Positions 49,299 to 61,463 of a DNA stretch of 64,000 nucleotides are shown one piece after another. A program made the translations under genes and the position numbers. Source of the stretch: Ephemerocybe angulata (Eukaryota > Basidiomycota > Agaricomycetes > Agaricales > Psathyrellaceae); assembly GCA_013368325.1 (NCBI GenBank), contig JAACJK010000164.1, forward strand, positions 1,488,001-1,552,000. Direction: 5' to 3'. How positions within the stretch are numbered: position 1 is the first letter of the stretch; each line of letters begins with the position of its first letter. The notes under the pieces are model-generated. The model was not told the DNA's origin and did not search any database. It saw nothing but the letters and a program-made list of their open reading frames with translations.

Positions 49299-50727
49299 AT
49301 GAGCCTCTCGCATGCCGCACTCGCCACCGTCTTCGACGACATCGAAAATCTGTCTTTAACGCCGTCGTCGGGAGGTACGTGCTCAAATAGTGACGCGGTC
49401 ACGTTTGACAAGAAAATCTATAGACATCCAGCGTTTGGTTCAGGACTGGAAGGTTTCAGCGACGAAGGCCATTATCAACGTCAGGGGGCGTATCTGTTTT
49501 CCAGAGACTGAAGAATGTCTTTCAGGCATTCGCAGCCGAGCTCATGCTGGCATGCCCCAGTGTAAAGGTCTGGAGTTGTGGCTTTGCAGGCGAATCTATA
49601 CCGATGCATGTATCCTGTCCGCCCTGGTTCAAGACGCGGCTGGCAAATCATTGGAGGCGATTGGGACTTTGGATTATGCTCTAATTATAGCCGGTGCAGC
49701 GGGGGAGTCCAGGTTCGAGATAATCCATGGGCTCATTCACGCGTTTCAAGCGCCGCTACGCGAGGCGAGTCCCGTTGTCGCCACCAACGACGGCCCAGAA
49801 GAGCCTGTTGAACCACTTCCTACTACCCTTGCCTCATCCACTTTCCCCATTCCTAGAATCTCAGAGCCGTCATTCCTTTCCTTCCAGTCCACGCAATCTA
49901 AAGCACCATTTATCGTTCCAGGCTATGCTCAAGGTTGGCCAGCTTTGAATGAGCACCCTTGGCGTAGGGCATCCCATCTCAGAGCCGCCTCTGGTCCGGG
50001 TCGTGTGGTTCCCGTCGAAGTTGGAGAGAACTACCTTTCTGACAAATGGAATCAAGTTATCATGAGTTGGGACGCCTTTTTATCCTCTCTTGATTTTGAG
50101 GACCAGGAAACATGCAGGGTTCAAGTTGAAGAGATTCAATACCTTGCTCAGCACAATCTTTTCACGCAGATGCCCGCCCTCGAAGACGACATTGAAATCC
50201 CAGTATATGCGTACGCATGCTTGACGTCCGACGGCCGAGTTCATCAGCCTCCCAGTAACGAAAGGCAGCTCGTCATAAACTCTTGGTTGGGTCCGAAAGG
50301 AACGATCTCACCCCCTCACACTGTGAGTGCCTTTGTTGACGCGAATGTATACAAGATTCTGATTGCCCTTAGGACCCATTTCACAACCTTTATGGTATGT
50401 TGAGAACCACCTCGCTTCTAATGGACTGAATGGATCATTAACCAACCTCGTTCAGTGCAAGTTGTCGGCCAAAAAACCGTCTGGTTAGCGCCCCCATGCC
50501 GAGATATTTCCCGCGTCCTGTCTCCGCCTCAGACCTCATCGCCGCTACAGAATACCTCACGGTGTGATATATTTGCTGGAGAGATGGATGACGAATTCGC
50601 AACGCTTGTGCTGCCACACGCCATCCACGCAACGCTGAACCCAGGCGACCTTCTATATATCCCAGCGGGTTGGTGGCATGCTATGCGGAGCGAACGGACG
50701 AGTTTTTCCTTGTCCTTCTGGTTCTGA
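49299..50727 (+). CDS. KDM8/JMJD5-like JmjC dioxygenase
   Basis: Fe(II)/2-oxoglutarate dioxygenase. The start at 49299 gives [17 protein letters not shown]; the first intron (GTACGT...CTATAG) joins to [14 protein letters not shown]. The N-terminal half carries the helical KDM8 region ([28 protein letters not shown]). The JmjC core has [27 protein letters not shown] and, across an intron, PPHTDPFHNL, which supplies the HxD iron ligands; the second His is in [11 protein letters not shown]. The overall order matches KDM8, whose members act as arginyl hydroxylases or proposed histone demethylases; the substrate here is not known. The protein ends SFSLSFWF. Confidence 0.88.
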
Positions 50728-50997
50728 GATTCAATGTTTCGGTTCACTTTGAGTAAAAATGGAGCACGAGTTCATGTTGAAATGTATGTAGCCGTATCAT
50801 ACACTGTATGTAGTGAGCGGCGAATATAATTCATTGGCCGCCATCACGCGCCAGTCAGGATCCGCCTTGTCCATCAGGAATTTCAAACTGTTCCACTTAC
50901 TTCACCCCTGTACCTGCCTGTGCCTCCATCGCGTTTCTCATGGTACCGGCCAGCCATTTTTGAGCAACAGGAACGCCCGCCGTTCGTCTCCCTTTCA

Positions 50998-53900
50998 ATG
51001 TACACCGGTAACAACCAGCCTCCAGCACTTAGTTATGGCGACAGACGGGGAACAACGCCTCTGAGCTCTACAACAATTGCTGAAGCTGTTGACCGATCTC
51101 CTGACGGAGGACTCACCCTAGTTCTGTCTAAACTCAACCTGTCTGATGTCAGTGTTGAGGCCGCTGAGGAACTTGCGTCTGTGGGCAGGAATGGACCAGA
51201 CGAGGAGTGCATCATCGAAAGGTCAGGCGTGGCTAGTCAACCCTTAATTGAGGCACCACCAATCTGAATTTTGCAGGATCACCCTTGGAAGCAACCGCCT
51301 AACCACCCTACCGACTGAGTTTGCCCTACTTTCGAGACTACGCTATCTCAACCTCAAGCACAACAGCTTCTCTAGTTTCCCCGATGTGGTTCGTTAGCCT
51401 TCTCGCCGTTCCAAACGCATTTCTCAATGGGACCGCAGTTAACTGTCATGCCAAACCTTGATACTTTGGATATCAGCCATAACAAGATTAAGCGGTTTCC
51501 TGCACATCCCGGGCGATTGACTGAATTACGAGTATGTCAACGATCGGTGTATGAAGGCTCCCCACTTACGACTTGTGCAGGTGTTCTCATTTTCCAAGAA
51601 TAAGATCTCGCGGCTTCCTCCGTACTTCTCTAAATTCAAGCGTCTGGAGCTTCTAAAACTGGACAGAAACCCTCTCGAATGGCCCCCTCGCAACGTTCTG
51701 CAGAGTGATACATCTCATGATGGCGAAGAGGCGATGAAGGACTGGATAACAAATGTGTTGGAATGGATCGACTATAATACTTCTCCTCTTAAGGCTAACG
51801 ATGACTCGGGATATGGGGAGACACCTGAATGGGAATCGAGCGCGTGAGTTTTTCATTGCTTGCCTGGGCCTATACTAACGCTCGCAATAGTAAGCAAGGG
51901 AAGCATAAGGCGTGGAGGTTCCCCCTGCACGAAACCGATGGGGACTCTGCGACTGGAAGACTATCGCATAATCGGACGTTCTCCGTCGACTCCCAGGCAT
52001 CTTCCCTCCAGGACGAATCTCTTTCTGAAATTGACCCTGCGAGGGCAAGGGGACCTGGGCATTTCAAGCTTGCCCTCGATTACCCCACCATCTCCGTCCC
52101 AGAGCATTCACCTATCCGTCCTTCTGAAACGTATCTCTCAAGCCCGGCAGATTCGGAAAAGTTTGAGCTTCTTTCTTCCGGCTCACACAACGACGCAGCC
52201 GATGTCAATCGACATCCAGCAGTTCACCTTCGAGCATCGTCTGTGGCGACGGAGCATCGGAACCAACCAAGCGCTGTTTCTGCGAAGCAAAGTTTACCCG
52301 ACCTCCGGTCCCCCCAATGGACCAAACTCACGGATTCTCCCGAACAAACCTTCACCGACTTCATTGCTTCACAGCCTGAACAAACCTTCCACACGCAGGG
52401 TAGGCAACCGTCTGCTTCGAGCGTTGATGTGAAGCCCGAGCTCAAGATATCCAGTGCAACCCGTGCAACACCGTCGATGGCGTTCGAGCGCAATTCCTAT
52501 TTCCAGCGCCTCTCAACCATGCCCACCTCAGTCAAATTGCCAGCCCCACTTCTGTGCTTGGTCGAGACAGCGCGTAGTATCTTGTTCGTGACGAGCCAAG
52601 TCTATCAGACGATCGAGCACTACGCGAATCATGCCATCGACCAGAAGTACTCGGCTACCTTCAAACGAGTTCTAGAACCCGCCAACTCAGACATGCTCCA
52701 GTTAATTCGAGCACTCGACCGTTTCGATGCAGCAAGCCAGAAAAGCCTACCTCCTCCCCCTGTTTGCAGGACCATAGCGGAAACTTGTCGAAACACAATT
52801 GTGGTATCCAGCAGAGCCGTCGGAATGTTTGCCATCCAACTGAGGATGGCCCCATGCGATGATCCACGTTACTCACGTTGGATTCTGTTGGAACTATATG
52901 CATCCACAGCCGAAATATCCGTTGCATGGCAGAATCTCCTTCCTCATATGGAGGCGCTGAAATCGTTCCTTCACGGTAAAGCTCATCATCAACCCCTTTC
53001 CCTTCTCCAAGCACCCGCATTCGGAACATCGTTCTCGCAATCCAATCAACGAACAGAGCTCCAGTATCCTCCCCCTCGTCTCCGCAACGCGGATTTTGCT
53101 GCCATTCGAAGCCACAATGCTAGGCGACACGCGGGATCTTTCAGTTATCGAGACGTCGAACTAGGCAAAGTCCTGCCGTCCATTGACGAGCCGCCAAGTC
53201 TTCCGGCTGGGGCTGGACAACTCGCGACGCTCCGTACTCCGAAACGCCAGGCCACTGCACCTCCCACCGCCCCATCGCTTGGGAGCTCGTTGTCACTTCC
53301 TGCACCTTACACACCCGCTTCGACTTCATACCGCTCCGAATCATTTTCTCGCCACAGCAGGGAGCCCTCTCTGGATCAGCCACTCCGCTCCGCCCCGACG
53401 GCGGGGGTGAAGTTGAAGTCTTTGGATTTGCCCAGCGCCATCCGACAGAAACCAGACCGGGAAACGCTTCTCTCTATTCGACAGACGATGGAGTCCTCGC
53501 CTAAGGTTTGGGACGCAATTGAAGATGCAATAACTCCATCAGACACTACAGCAAAGGAAATCATTAGGAAGGCTCGAGAAATCTGTCGCAAGCTGTCGCT
53601 TGGCCTACGCAATGTTATGGAAAGCGACAAGTCATCCGACGTTCACCTCGGCGAGAATGCACAGCTCCTGACGAAGGTAAGATCTAATGATTTGAACAAA
53701 TTCACTCGATGTACCCTTGACTTACATTGGTCAGTTTGTAACTCAGATATCCAATCTTGTCAAGAACGGCACGATCTCTCGTACGGCTTTACCGACTCTG
53801 CAGGCCCACCTTACTCGGCTAGCAGAATCAGCTGAGGAGCTGAGCAAGATGTTCAATACCTCTTCGGCCCCTTCCTCGTCAGCCCGACCTTTTTCCCCGA

Positions 53901-54124
53901 TGTTCTCCAACCCATTTTCGTCGATGGGCTCCGACGACAACCGCTTGGGCTCCAGTCTGTCACGAACCAGGAGTGCTCAGCCCACGCCTTCTCTCAAGAC
54001 ACTACCCTCCTTTCTCCATGAGAGTCCAAGGAGCGCTCTCCCTTCATCAAGCTTCAAGATTCCAAGTATCCATAGAATAGTAAGCAGCCGAGAAATTCAT
54101 ACCGATCTAGCGGACCCTGGTTGA
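50998..54124 (+). CDS. SOG2: RAM signalling leucine-rich-repeat protein SOG2
   Basis: Component of the RAM/MOR (NDR kinase Cbk1) network controlling polarity, wall and cell separation. The first ATG is at 50998 ([14 protein letters not shown]); a longer frame upstream has only a GTG. Leucine-rich repeats run across four exons ([76 protein letters not shown]). A Ser/Pro-rich linker leads to the SOG2 domain ([20 protein letters not shown] is its start; [17 protein letters not shown]). After an intron near 53680-53735 the tail reads [16 protein letters not shown] and ends THRIV-like basic and Ser-rich sequence to ADPG. Confidence 0.9.
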
Positions 54125-54223
54125 TAAACTGCTTGCGACTTGGGTATCTGCAATGTATATACTATATCTACCTGTATTATTTTTCACTGTCGGACGTCGA
54201 GGACATCGCGTCGCTTGACAGTG

Positions 54224-54254
54224 AAGTCCTAGGTCCGGGTCCTAGGTCCGGTCC
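54224..54254 (+). repeat. Inverted repeat, left arm
   Basis: 31 bp (AAGTCCTAGGTCCGGGTCC then TAGGTCCGGTCC-type sequence), itself built of repeated CCTAGGTCCGG units. It pairs with 54871-54901 on the opposite strand with one mismatch; weaker similarity extends outward to about 54190. Confidence 0.75.
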
Positions 54255-54870
54255 GGGGTCCATGCATGGGTAAAGGTCGCCAGTTGCGCTCGATTCATCG
54301 CTGCTTTGTCGTTATCATCGCTCTCCAGTTGCTCAGCTGTCGGTAGCTGGTATCAAAACCCTAATACATGTCTTTTTCTCTGATTTGCTCTCCTACCATT
54401 CTCCGCCACCCTGAAAGCCTTCATACTCGTTGGTTGTGACCTCAAAACACTTCCCAGAATTCTTCGAGTAGCTCGTCGTGGCATTTATCCCACTGCAAGC
54501 AAGCAAGCCTTAATAAAGTCATGAACATATAATGACTCAAGTGTGCCGGGCGCTTGTGGATAGACTGACGTGATGGGGTGTAGATCGGTCATAACAGGCA
54601 ACTGACATCGATGAAACTCACAATATCATCGAGTGTAGCTCCCGCTAAAGGGGCTAAAAGGGTTGGAAGGGTGTTCATTGAAGAGGGATGGATACCATGT
54701 CGATAGGTGAGTTGGATTGGTATTTCTCGAGAAAGGGTCACACGGTATTTAAGTCAAATAATTACAATAGACACTCAACCAACGTTTTCAGGCGTCGCTG
54801 AGGGCACTAAACAAAGACAAAAGGGTGTCCTCACAACCGATTCGGGCTGCTTTGACAATGGTGGACCCGT

Positions 54871-54901
54871 GGACCGGACCTCGGACCCGGACCTAGGACT
54901 T
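54871..54901 (-). repeat. Inverted repeat, right arm
   Basis: Reverse complement of 54224-54254 at 30 of 31 positions. Similarity continues outward to about 54950, including matching GACGTC and ATCGCG blocks. About 615 bp lie between the two arms. Confidence 0.75.
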
Positions 54902-55205
54902 AGATTCCGCTATACGCGATATTCTGCGGACGTCGGATCCCGGACCTTCATATACTTAATGCACGCATTATGCATGGCTAGGGCCCTAGGGCCCAGTGAG
55001 ATCGCACCAGGACGTCAGAAATCTACAGCAATCCACAGCCGCACATTTCGATGAGCTGCCACAGATTGCCATAGAATGCCCCAGACCTCAATTTGGCTCA
55101 CTTTTCACGCCTGGAATCGCCTGAAACCGCTCGTAGAAAGTGGATAGAAAATACGTATAATTTGTAATATACTAGCTCATACAATATACACAATACAGGA
55201 TACAA

Positions 55206-55495
55206 ATGCTACGAAATGTGCACAAGTCATCAGAAACGGAAGTACGACGAGGGATGGGGCACGTACCATGAACGAGCGAGGGTATAGCGTGGTGTGAGAA
55301 CAGAGATGCTACGAAACACGCGCACAAGTCGTCAGAAACGGAAGTACGACGAGGGATGGGGCACGTACCATGAACGAGCGAGGGTATAACGTGGTGTGAG
55401 AACAGAGATGCTACAAAAGCCGCGGAAGTTGTCAGAGACCGAAGTGCGACGAGGGAGGGGGCACGTACCATGAGCGAGAGAAGGTAGAGAGCGGC
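55206..55495. repeat. Minisatellite, 3 copies of 100-102 bp
   Basis: Copies begin at 55206, 55306 and 55408, each opening with ATGCTAC(G/A)AAA. Copies 1 and 2 are nearly identical apart from a 2-bp insertion; copy 3 is more diverged. Read on the minus strand the array gives a repeating peptide (SLVHGTCPIPRRTSVSDDLC) in one open frame, but this is better explained by low divergence than by coding. Confidence 0.85.
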
Positions 55496-55629
55496 GATGG
55501 TGGTTCCAAGGGGAGACGATGGTGATACAACTAAATCGAAGATATTAGAGTTCATCAGAGCGATGGAAGAACGCTACGCACAATTAATGGTACGGAGAGA
55601 GAGCAAGAATCTTGATAGCATGTGGAAAG

Positions 55630-55805
55630 CGAGCGATGAGAGTGACGAAAGTGCACGAGTGCGACGAGAGCGACGAGAGCGACGAGAGTTACGAAAGCAA
55701 GTCGGCGATGAGAGTGATGAGAGCGACGAAAGCGAGTCGGCGATGAGAGCAACGAGAACGATGAGAGCGATGACTCGGATTCCGATGATTCCGACAAGAG
55801 CGAGG
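55630..55805. repeat. Purine-rich low-complexity tract
   Basis: Imperfect short tandem units of GAGCGACGA / GAGAGCGATGA type with period near 9 and 6. The plus strand would read as Ser/Asp/Glu/Arg-rich peptide; no start, splice or family evidence supports a gene. Confidence 0.65.
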
Positions 55806-56008
55806 AAAGCGGCGAGCGGCGAGTATTAATTATTGAAGGAGGCGCCGCTGCGCAAGTGATCTAGTTTGATGTTCACTGGCCACTGCCGGAAGCAGCCATG
55901 GACGCCGCGCGGCCCGCGAGCTACCCAGAGTCAGCATGCTTGCGGTGGTGGTGACGGAATGGTGCGTACGTTCTGTGCATCGGCTTCAGGTTATCGCACT
56001 TTTCGGAG

Positions 56009-56610
56009 CTATAGCTGGGCGAAGGCAAGGTGAAGCGGCGAGCGCCTCACTTTGTTCTCGTCATGGGGCCAGGGGGTCATTCGATATCGTTGGGCGAGCT
56101 TCAGCGGCGAGGAATTAACATAGTCGATAGGATCGTTATCGCTGTCGTACGCGTCGCCGTCAGTTGAGTTGGAGAAAGGAGGCGGGGGAGACGATGGCTT
56201 TGGGACGCAGGAGCCTGCCCTTGGAGGTATTGTCGTAATGAGGGAGCTAAGGCGAAAGTGAGGTGGTCCCGTCCAAATTTGCGTTTGGCGGGTTCGAGAT
56301 GAGGAAGAAGAGGCTGGAAGGTAGGGCGAAGGCAAAGGGAACAAGTAACTGACGCGCCGCTCGCGATGTATTCGTACCAATTTGGAGCTCCGCCTGAACG
56401 GACTTGGCGATTCAGAATTTCAGAGGCTCTAGGGATCCCTCCAGTGACAATCCAGTTAAACAGGGACGCCCAATGACAACCCCAGTATGTCTTTTCCTTC
56501 TTTCGGTACCCAGAATGGTGTGGGATCCCAAGTTCTATCGCTCTATAGTTGAGTCTCGAGGCCTTGCTCGAGGCATCTTTCCGATGTCGGTGGGATGGTA
56601 GCGGGCACAA
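56009..56610 (-). CDS. Possible hypothetical protein, unidentified
   Basis: Two overlapping minus-strand frames look partly protein-like. The upstream one contains WIVTGGIPRASEILNRQ and GGAPNWYEYIASGAS; the downstream one contains PKPSSPPPPFSNSTDG then DSDNDPIDYVNSSPLKLAQRY and ends HLAFAQL. A splice between them is plausible but I could not fix the borders, and no family is recognised. It may be a lineage-specific gene or a decayed one. Confidence 0.22.
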
Positions 56611-57093
56611 GGGACTTCGAGAAAGGAAACAGTTTAGAAGTAAAAGAATATATTTGCGGACTGTAATCAGTTATAAGTCGTACAGTTGTTGTGGAAGAGT
56701 GTGGGCTGCTGGAGGTATGTAGTTGAAAGAGAAATGATCGACATCAACGGTTCTGCAGCTCTGGGCTGCTGTGGAATGTGGCCCACCGATTTAGGCTGCT
56801 CCGGTTTGCCAGGGATTTCTGGCGTCCTGGTGCGATCTCACTGGGCCTAGGGACGGCATATACTCGAGCATGATTCTTTGATAGGTATTTGCGGGGCTGA
56901 TGCTGACACAGCCAACTCTGTTGATCTCAGATCCGTCGGCAACAGTCAATCTCACCAAGACCTGGATATCACCCTGCGAGGCGAACAGAATTGACTTCGA
57001 AGGCAACTTGAAGCTTAAAGCACCGCCCGAAGGAGCGATCGCCATTATCGACGCGCACTGGGGCCATTGCGTCTCTTTGCCACTTCTACAAAC

Positions 57094-60000
57094 ATGTCGA
57101 ACACGTACCATCCTGTACCACCAATTACGCCGAATTTTCCTCAACCCTCGACCGCAATCGCTTTCGATCCCGTCTCAGACATTCTGTGGACAGGGTCAAC
57201 ACTGGGGAATGTCACTGCTTACTATGGATCCCGAGGGATGAGAGGTGTTTCTTTTCCAGTTGGAGGAGCCCTCCCCGTAAACAGGATCTTCGCCGGGGAC
57301 AGCCAGGTGCTTGCTAGTGGACATGGGAGCGGCGGAATCGGTTCGTGGTCTAAAGGAGGCATGAACAAGTGGTACTTCCGGTACGTTCCACGCAATCACC
57401 ACCTCCCCTTCATGACACGAGTTGTATCCAACAGAACGCAGTCCGGCGTGTCCTCGTTCTCGAATGTGTACCATGCCGGTCACTCGATTGCAGTCTCCCT
57501 GTTGAACCTCGAGCTTGCATTTGTGAATAGTATGACAGGGACGACCGTACGTCAAGTGCAGACAAGCTCCATCTTGACCCACCTCCAATTCTCTCACTCA
57601 TCTCTTCTATCTGGCTCCGCGGAGGGATATATTCGCGTCCATGATCCACGAACTGGAGTCACAAAGAACGACGCAGCTGAGAGCGTTATTAAAGCACATT
57701 CAGGAGCGGTCACTGGCCTTCAGTCTACAGGAAACTATGTGTTCACCATCGGAATGGGGGAAAGGTTCTCCACCGTCACAAATCCTCTTTTCTGTTACTA
57801 ATATAATATCTCAGACAATCGCGCCCATACCCAGATCCGTTGGTCAAAGTCTACGACCTCCGAACGATGCGAGCCCTTCCTCCAATCCCCTTTTCTTCAG
57901 GTCCAGCTTTCATTCACGTCCTTCCGAAACGAACGAGTAGCATTGTAGTTGCGTCAATGCAAGGCTTGGTGAACATAGTCGACGCCTCCGACCCCGCCGC
58001 AGCCGGTGAATTCCACCAGGCAAGTCAGATACCTCCACTCAGAACGTATCCCTGATGGTTTTCAGTTGGATGTGACCACATATGTCACCTCCCTCGCCGT
58101 CTCCCCGACTGGGGCTTATATCGCTGCAGGCGACGCAGAGGGCGTTGTTCATATCTTGTCTCAATCAACGGACGAGTCTCCTTTACCTTTTAATGGATTT
58201 GATGGGCAACCTATTCCTTGGGTTGGCCCTGCGGAACCGCTACCTGAAATTGGGTGGACCCCTTCAACGTGCGTTTGGCTCCCCTTCCGACATATAGATC
58301 CTAACATTGCATGTAGACCTCTAAACTCGATCGGAATGCCTTACTACGATTCTCCCCTTTTTTCGGCGTGGTCTCCTCCTGTGTCTAGTGCTCCTTACTT
58401 CCCACCACCCGCACGGATACCCCCACAAGTTTCAGCATCGATGAAGATGAACGACAACATTGCCTACGCGCCACTCCCCAAGGAGCTGCGCGGCCGTCGA
58501 AACCTCGTACCTGTCGGGCCAAAGAAAGATACGGCTCGATTCCGAAGCGGTAAACCGCGTAAAGAGGTACGTTTGTATCGTAACTTAGTCAGAGGAATTT
58601 ACTGACAAACCGAACAGGACGAAAGTGACCGGCCAACTCTTGAACCTACCGAGGTCCCTCCCGTCTATAGAAGGGTCGAAATTGAATACTCTAAATTCGG
58701 CGTCGAGGACTTCGACTTCGGGTATGACTATATCCTACCTTTTTGGCCACAATCCATGACAACGGGGACACAGGTTCTACAATCAGACGCAGTACAGTGG
58801 GCTGGAAACCCACATCCTCAACTCGTACACAAATTCTCTCGTCCAAAGCCTCCACTATATCCACCCAATAAGACAATTGGCAAAGTCGCACATCACAACC
58901 AATTGTCTAAGCGAGCATTGCCTTCTGTGTGAACTCGGCTTTGTCTCGCGTATGCTGGAAGATGCCAAAGGTACCAACTGTCAGGCAAGTAACTTCTGTC
59001 GAACCGTTGGGGTGTTGGCCCAAGGTTAGTCGCTCTGCGTTTTCTCCTAAATCGATGACTTTGATATTGGCCACAGCTTCCAATGCCATTGAACTGGTGG
59101 ACTATGGCCGAGAAAATCCAGAAGTTAACTACGCACAGAAGATTCAGATCTTCCATCGCTTTCTTCTTGACCATCTAATTTCTGAGGGTAATGCATATCC
59201 CCGAAACCCAATCCTGGTGAAGCGGCGGGGCAGAGAGGCGCAGCTTGCGGCATCTATCTCTCCAATCACTCAGTTGATTGGAGTTGATGCGAAGAATGTT
59301 ATTGTCTGTCAACACTGCAAGGCAGTGAGAGAGAAGGACAATCTGACCCATGTCATCGATTTAACATACCCTCGAAAGGTGTGTCTAGCTCTGAGGCTAC
59401 TCTCCTTACGAGTGTTAAACGATACAGGGTGCACCAGATTCGGCCTCTTCGAAGGGTTTCACAGCAATCCTTCAGCAATCTTTACTCCGGAATATGACAC
59501 ACAAAGCTACATGCCAGAAATGTAAACATTTTTCGACTTTCACCTCACGGCGGTCGATAGCATCCAAGGATTTGCCACCTTTCCTCGCGGTGAACGCATC
59601 GGTGTACAACGACGAGAACATGGACTTTTGGCTGGACACAAGAAACAAGCCTTTTTTGAGGCCCAAGGTGCAGATCCACGGTCAAATGGGAGATGAACTG
59701 GACCCTGCTGGTGTTTGGTACGAACTGAAGGTGCGCCCACCCCGTCGCTGGTACCTGCCTACTACTCGCTCACAGTTGAATCAGTCTCTTGTCGTCAAAA
59801 TATCTACAAAGGAGCGGCAATCGCACCTGGTGTCCCTTGTTAAGAGTTCGTATCCTGCAATGTTGGTCTGAGTCATATCTTACTTCCCGATTCAACAGTT
59901 CCGGATGCAGAGTTGGACGATGGCTACGATAGCCCATGGTTCATCTTCAACGATTTCATGGTCCAAAACATGGCTGAGCAAGACGTGCTCAGTTTTCCCG

Positions 60001-61342
60001 GAAAGTGGAAGGTTCGCCATCGACCCGTCTGAAATAGCGCTGTGACTTACATTTGGCTTGAAAAGGTTCCTTCCATTCTCTATCTTGAACGTATCGACAG
60101 CAAGGATCGGCTTGACCTGTCATCGCTCCCTTCAGAGCTTGACCCATTCATCCTCTGTCAGGATACATCTATCTCCCAGTGCGTATGTTCTGCCATTATC
60201 AATATGCCTGAGCAATCTGACATGCAACCAGGAACCGGGATCACGATGCTATTAGGCATGAACTCCTTCATAAAGACGAACTGCCTAATCCTGGCACACT
60301 GGTCGCCATCGACGCAGAATTTGTCTCCATGCAACAGGTAAATCTTACATGAAATTGCACGCAGTAGTCGCAAATTGACGGTCCTTGAAGGAGGAAACAG
60401 AGTTCCGATCAGACGGAACCAAGAAAGTAATTCGACCAGCGAGGTTGAGTCTTGCCCGTGTGTCGGTCTTGCGAGGCGACGGGCCGCGCCAGGGTGTTCC
60501 TTTCATCGATGATCACATCCACACGAGCGAAACGATTGTGGACTATCTGACGGAGTTCTCTGGGATCAAATGCGCGTACAACCACTGCTTGCCAAGTTAG
60601 ATTGTGGCTGAAATGTCTGTTTAGTTGGCGACCTTGACCCTGTTCATTCACGCTACACATTGACCCCTCTCAAGGTGGTTTACAAAAAGCTTCGGGCTCT
60701 TGTCGACCGCGGGTGCATCTTTGTCGGTCACGGCCTCTCAAAGGACTTTCGTATCATAAGTACACGCGTTTTTCCCTGTGTCAAGAAATGTAATCTGATC
60801 CTACCTCTTCCAGACATTTTCGTCCCGCCGGAACAGGTCATCGACACTGTCGACCTCTACTTTGTTAAATCGAGGCAACGGAGGCTGTCTTTGCGGTTCC
60901 TCTCGTGGTTTATTCTCCATCAACACATCCAGACGGACAATCACGATTCCATAGAAGATGCTCGGTCTGCCCTCAGCCTCTACTACGCGTACCAGGATCT
61001 CGAGAGCGAGGGAATGTTCGACCAGAAGCTCGATGAGATTTACAAAGAGGGCCGTCAATACGTGAGTCTAGCTTGCCCTCGGTGGTGACCAAGGGGTTTT
61101 CCCAATTCTGAGCGACTGTTCCTTTCCAGAATTTCAAACCTCCTCCTTTGCCTGGGGCATCCCCGCCGTTGGCCCCGATGCAATCCCCAGTCTTGGCGCT
61201 CGCCGCAGCGTTCAACCCGCAAACCTCGGGCTATAATATCACAGACAGCAAACCTGCGACCCCGTCTGCGGGAGGTTACAACAGCAGTGGGAATATATTT
61301 GGTTCCCCAGGAAGTGGTGCTAGTAGCTGGAGACGAAGCTGA
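57094..61342 (+). CDS. PAN2: PAN2 deadenylase catalytic subunit
   Basis: Catalytic subunit of the PAN2-PAN3 poly(A) nuclease in cytoplasmic mRNA turnover. The start at 57094 gives MSNTYHPVPPITPNFPQP. An N-terminal WD40 propeller (FDPVSDILWTGSTLGNV; LLSGSAEGYIRVHDPRTG) is followed by the linker, the inactive ubiquitin-protease-like domain (LCELGFVSRMLEDAKGTNCQ; VIVCQHC; TCQKCKHFS) and a DEDDh exonuclease domain with VAIDAEFVSMQQ, VGHGLSKDFRII and the HDSIEDARSA end, so Asp, Glu, Asp, His and Asp are all present. A Gly/Ser-rich tail ends ASSWRRS. Many short introns, as in the neighbours. Confidence 0.94.
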
Positions 61343-61463
61343 ACTTTCGGAAGCAGGCAGATTTGGTTTATTGTTGGGGAGATGATCGCCGTTGCGCTGT
61401 ACAATATTTTTCCCTTCCTCCCACATAGTGATGTATATCTTCGTTCGTGTTGAAAACAGCCCT

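Larger units (their letters stand above)
54125..57093. other. Repeat-rich gene desert
   Basis: The longest stretch without a firm gene. It holds a pair of inverted repeats (54190-54950), a three-copy 100-102 bp minisatellite (55206-55495), a GACGAG/GAGAGCGA-rich low-complexity tract (55630-55805), and weak minus-strand frames (56009-56610; an 84-codon frame from 57045 to 56791). A GC-rich GGGCCCTAGGGCCC-like block sits near 54980. Confidence 0.5.

Noticed and set aside
55172..55555. 127-codon minus-strand frame with a repeated peptide
   Set aside because: It is produced by the minisatellite; copy 1 to 2 spacing is 100 bp, not a multiple of three, and there is no family or splice support.
55497..55829. 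Ser/Asp/Glu/Arg-rich plus-strand frame
   Set aside because: Low-complexity repeat translation; no start context or conserved segment.
56791..57045. 84-codon minus-strand frame just upstream of PAN2
   Set aside because: No family resemblance; more likely PAN2 leader or promoter. Mentioned in the gene-desert entry only.
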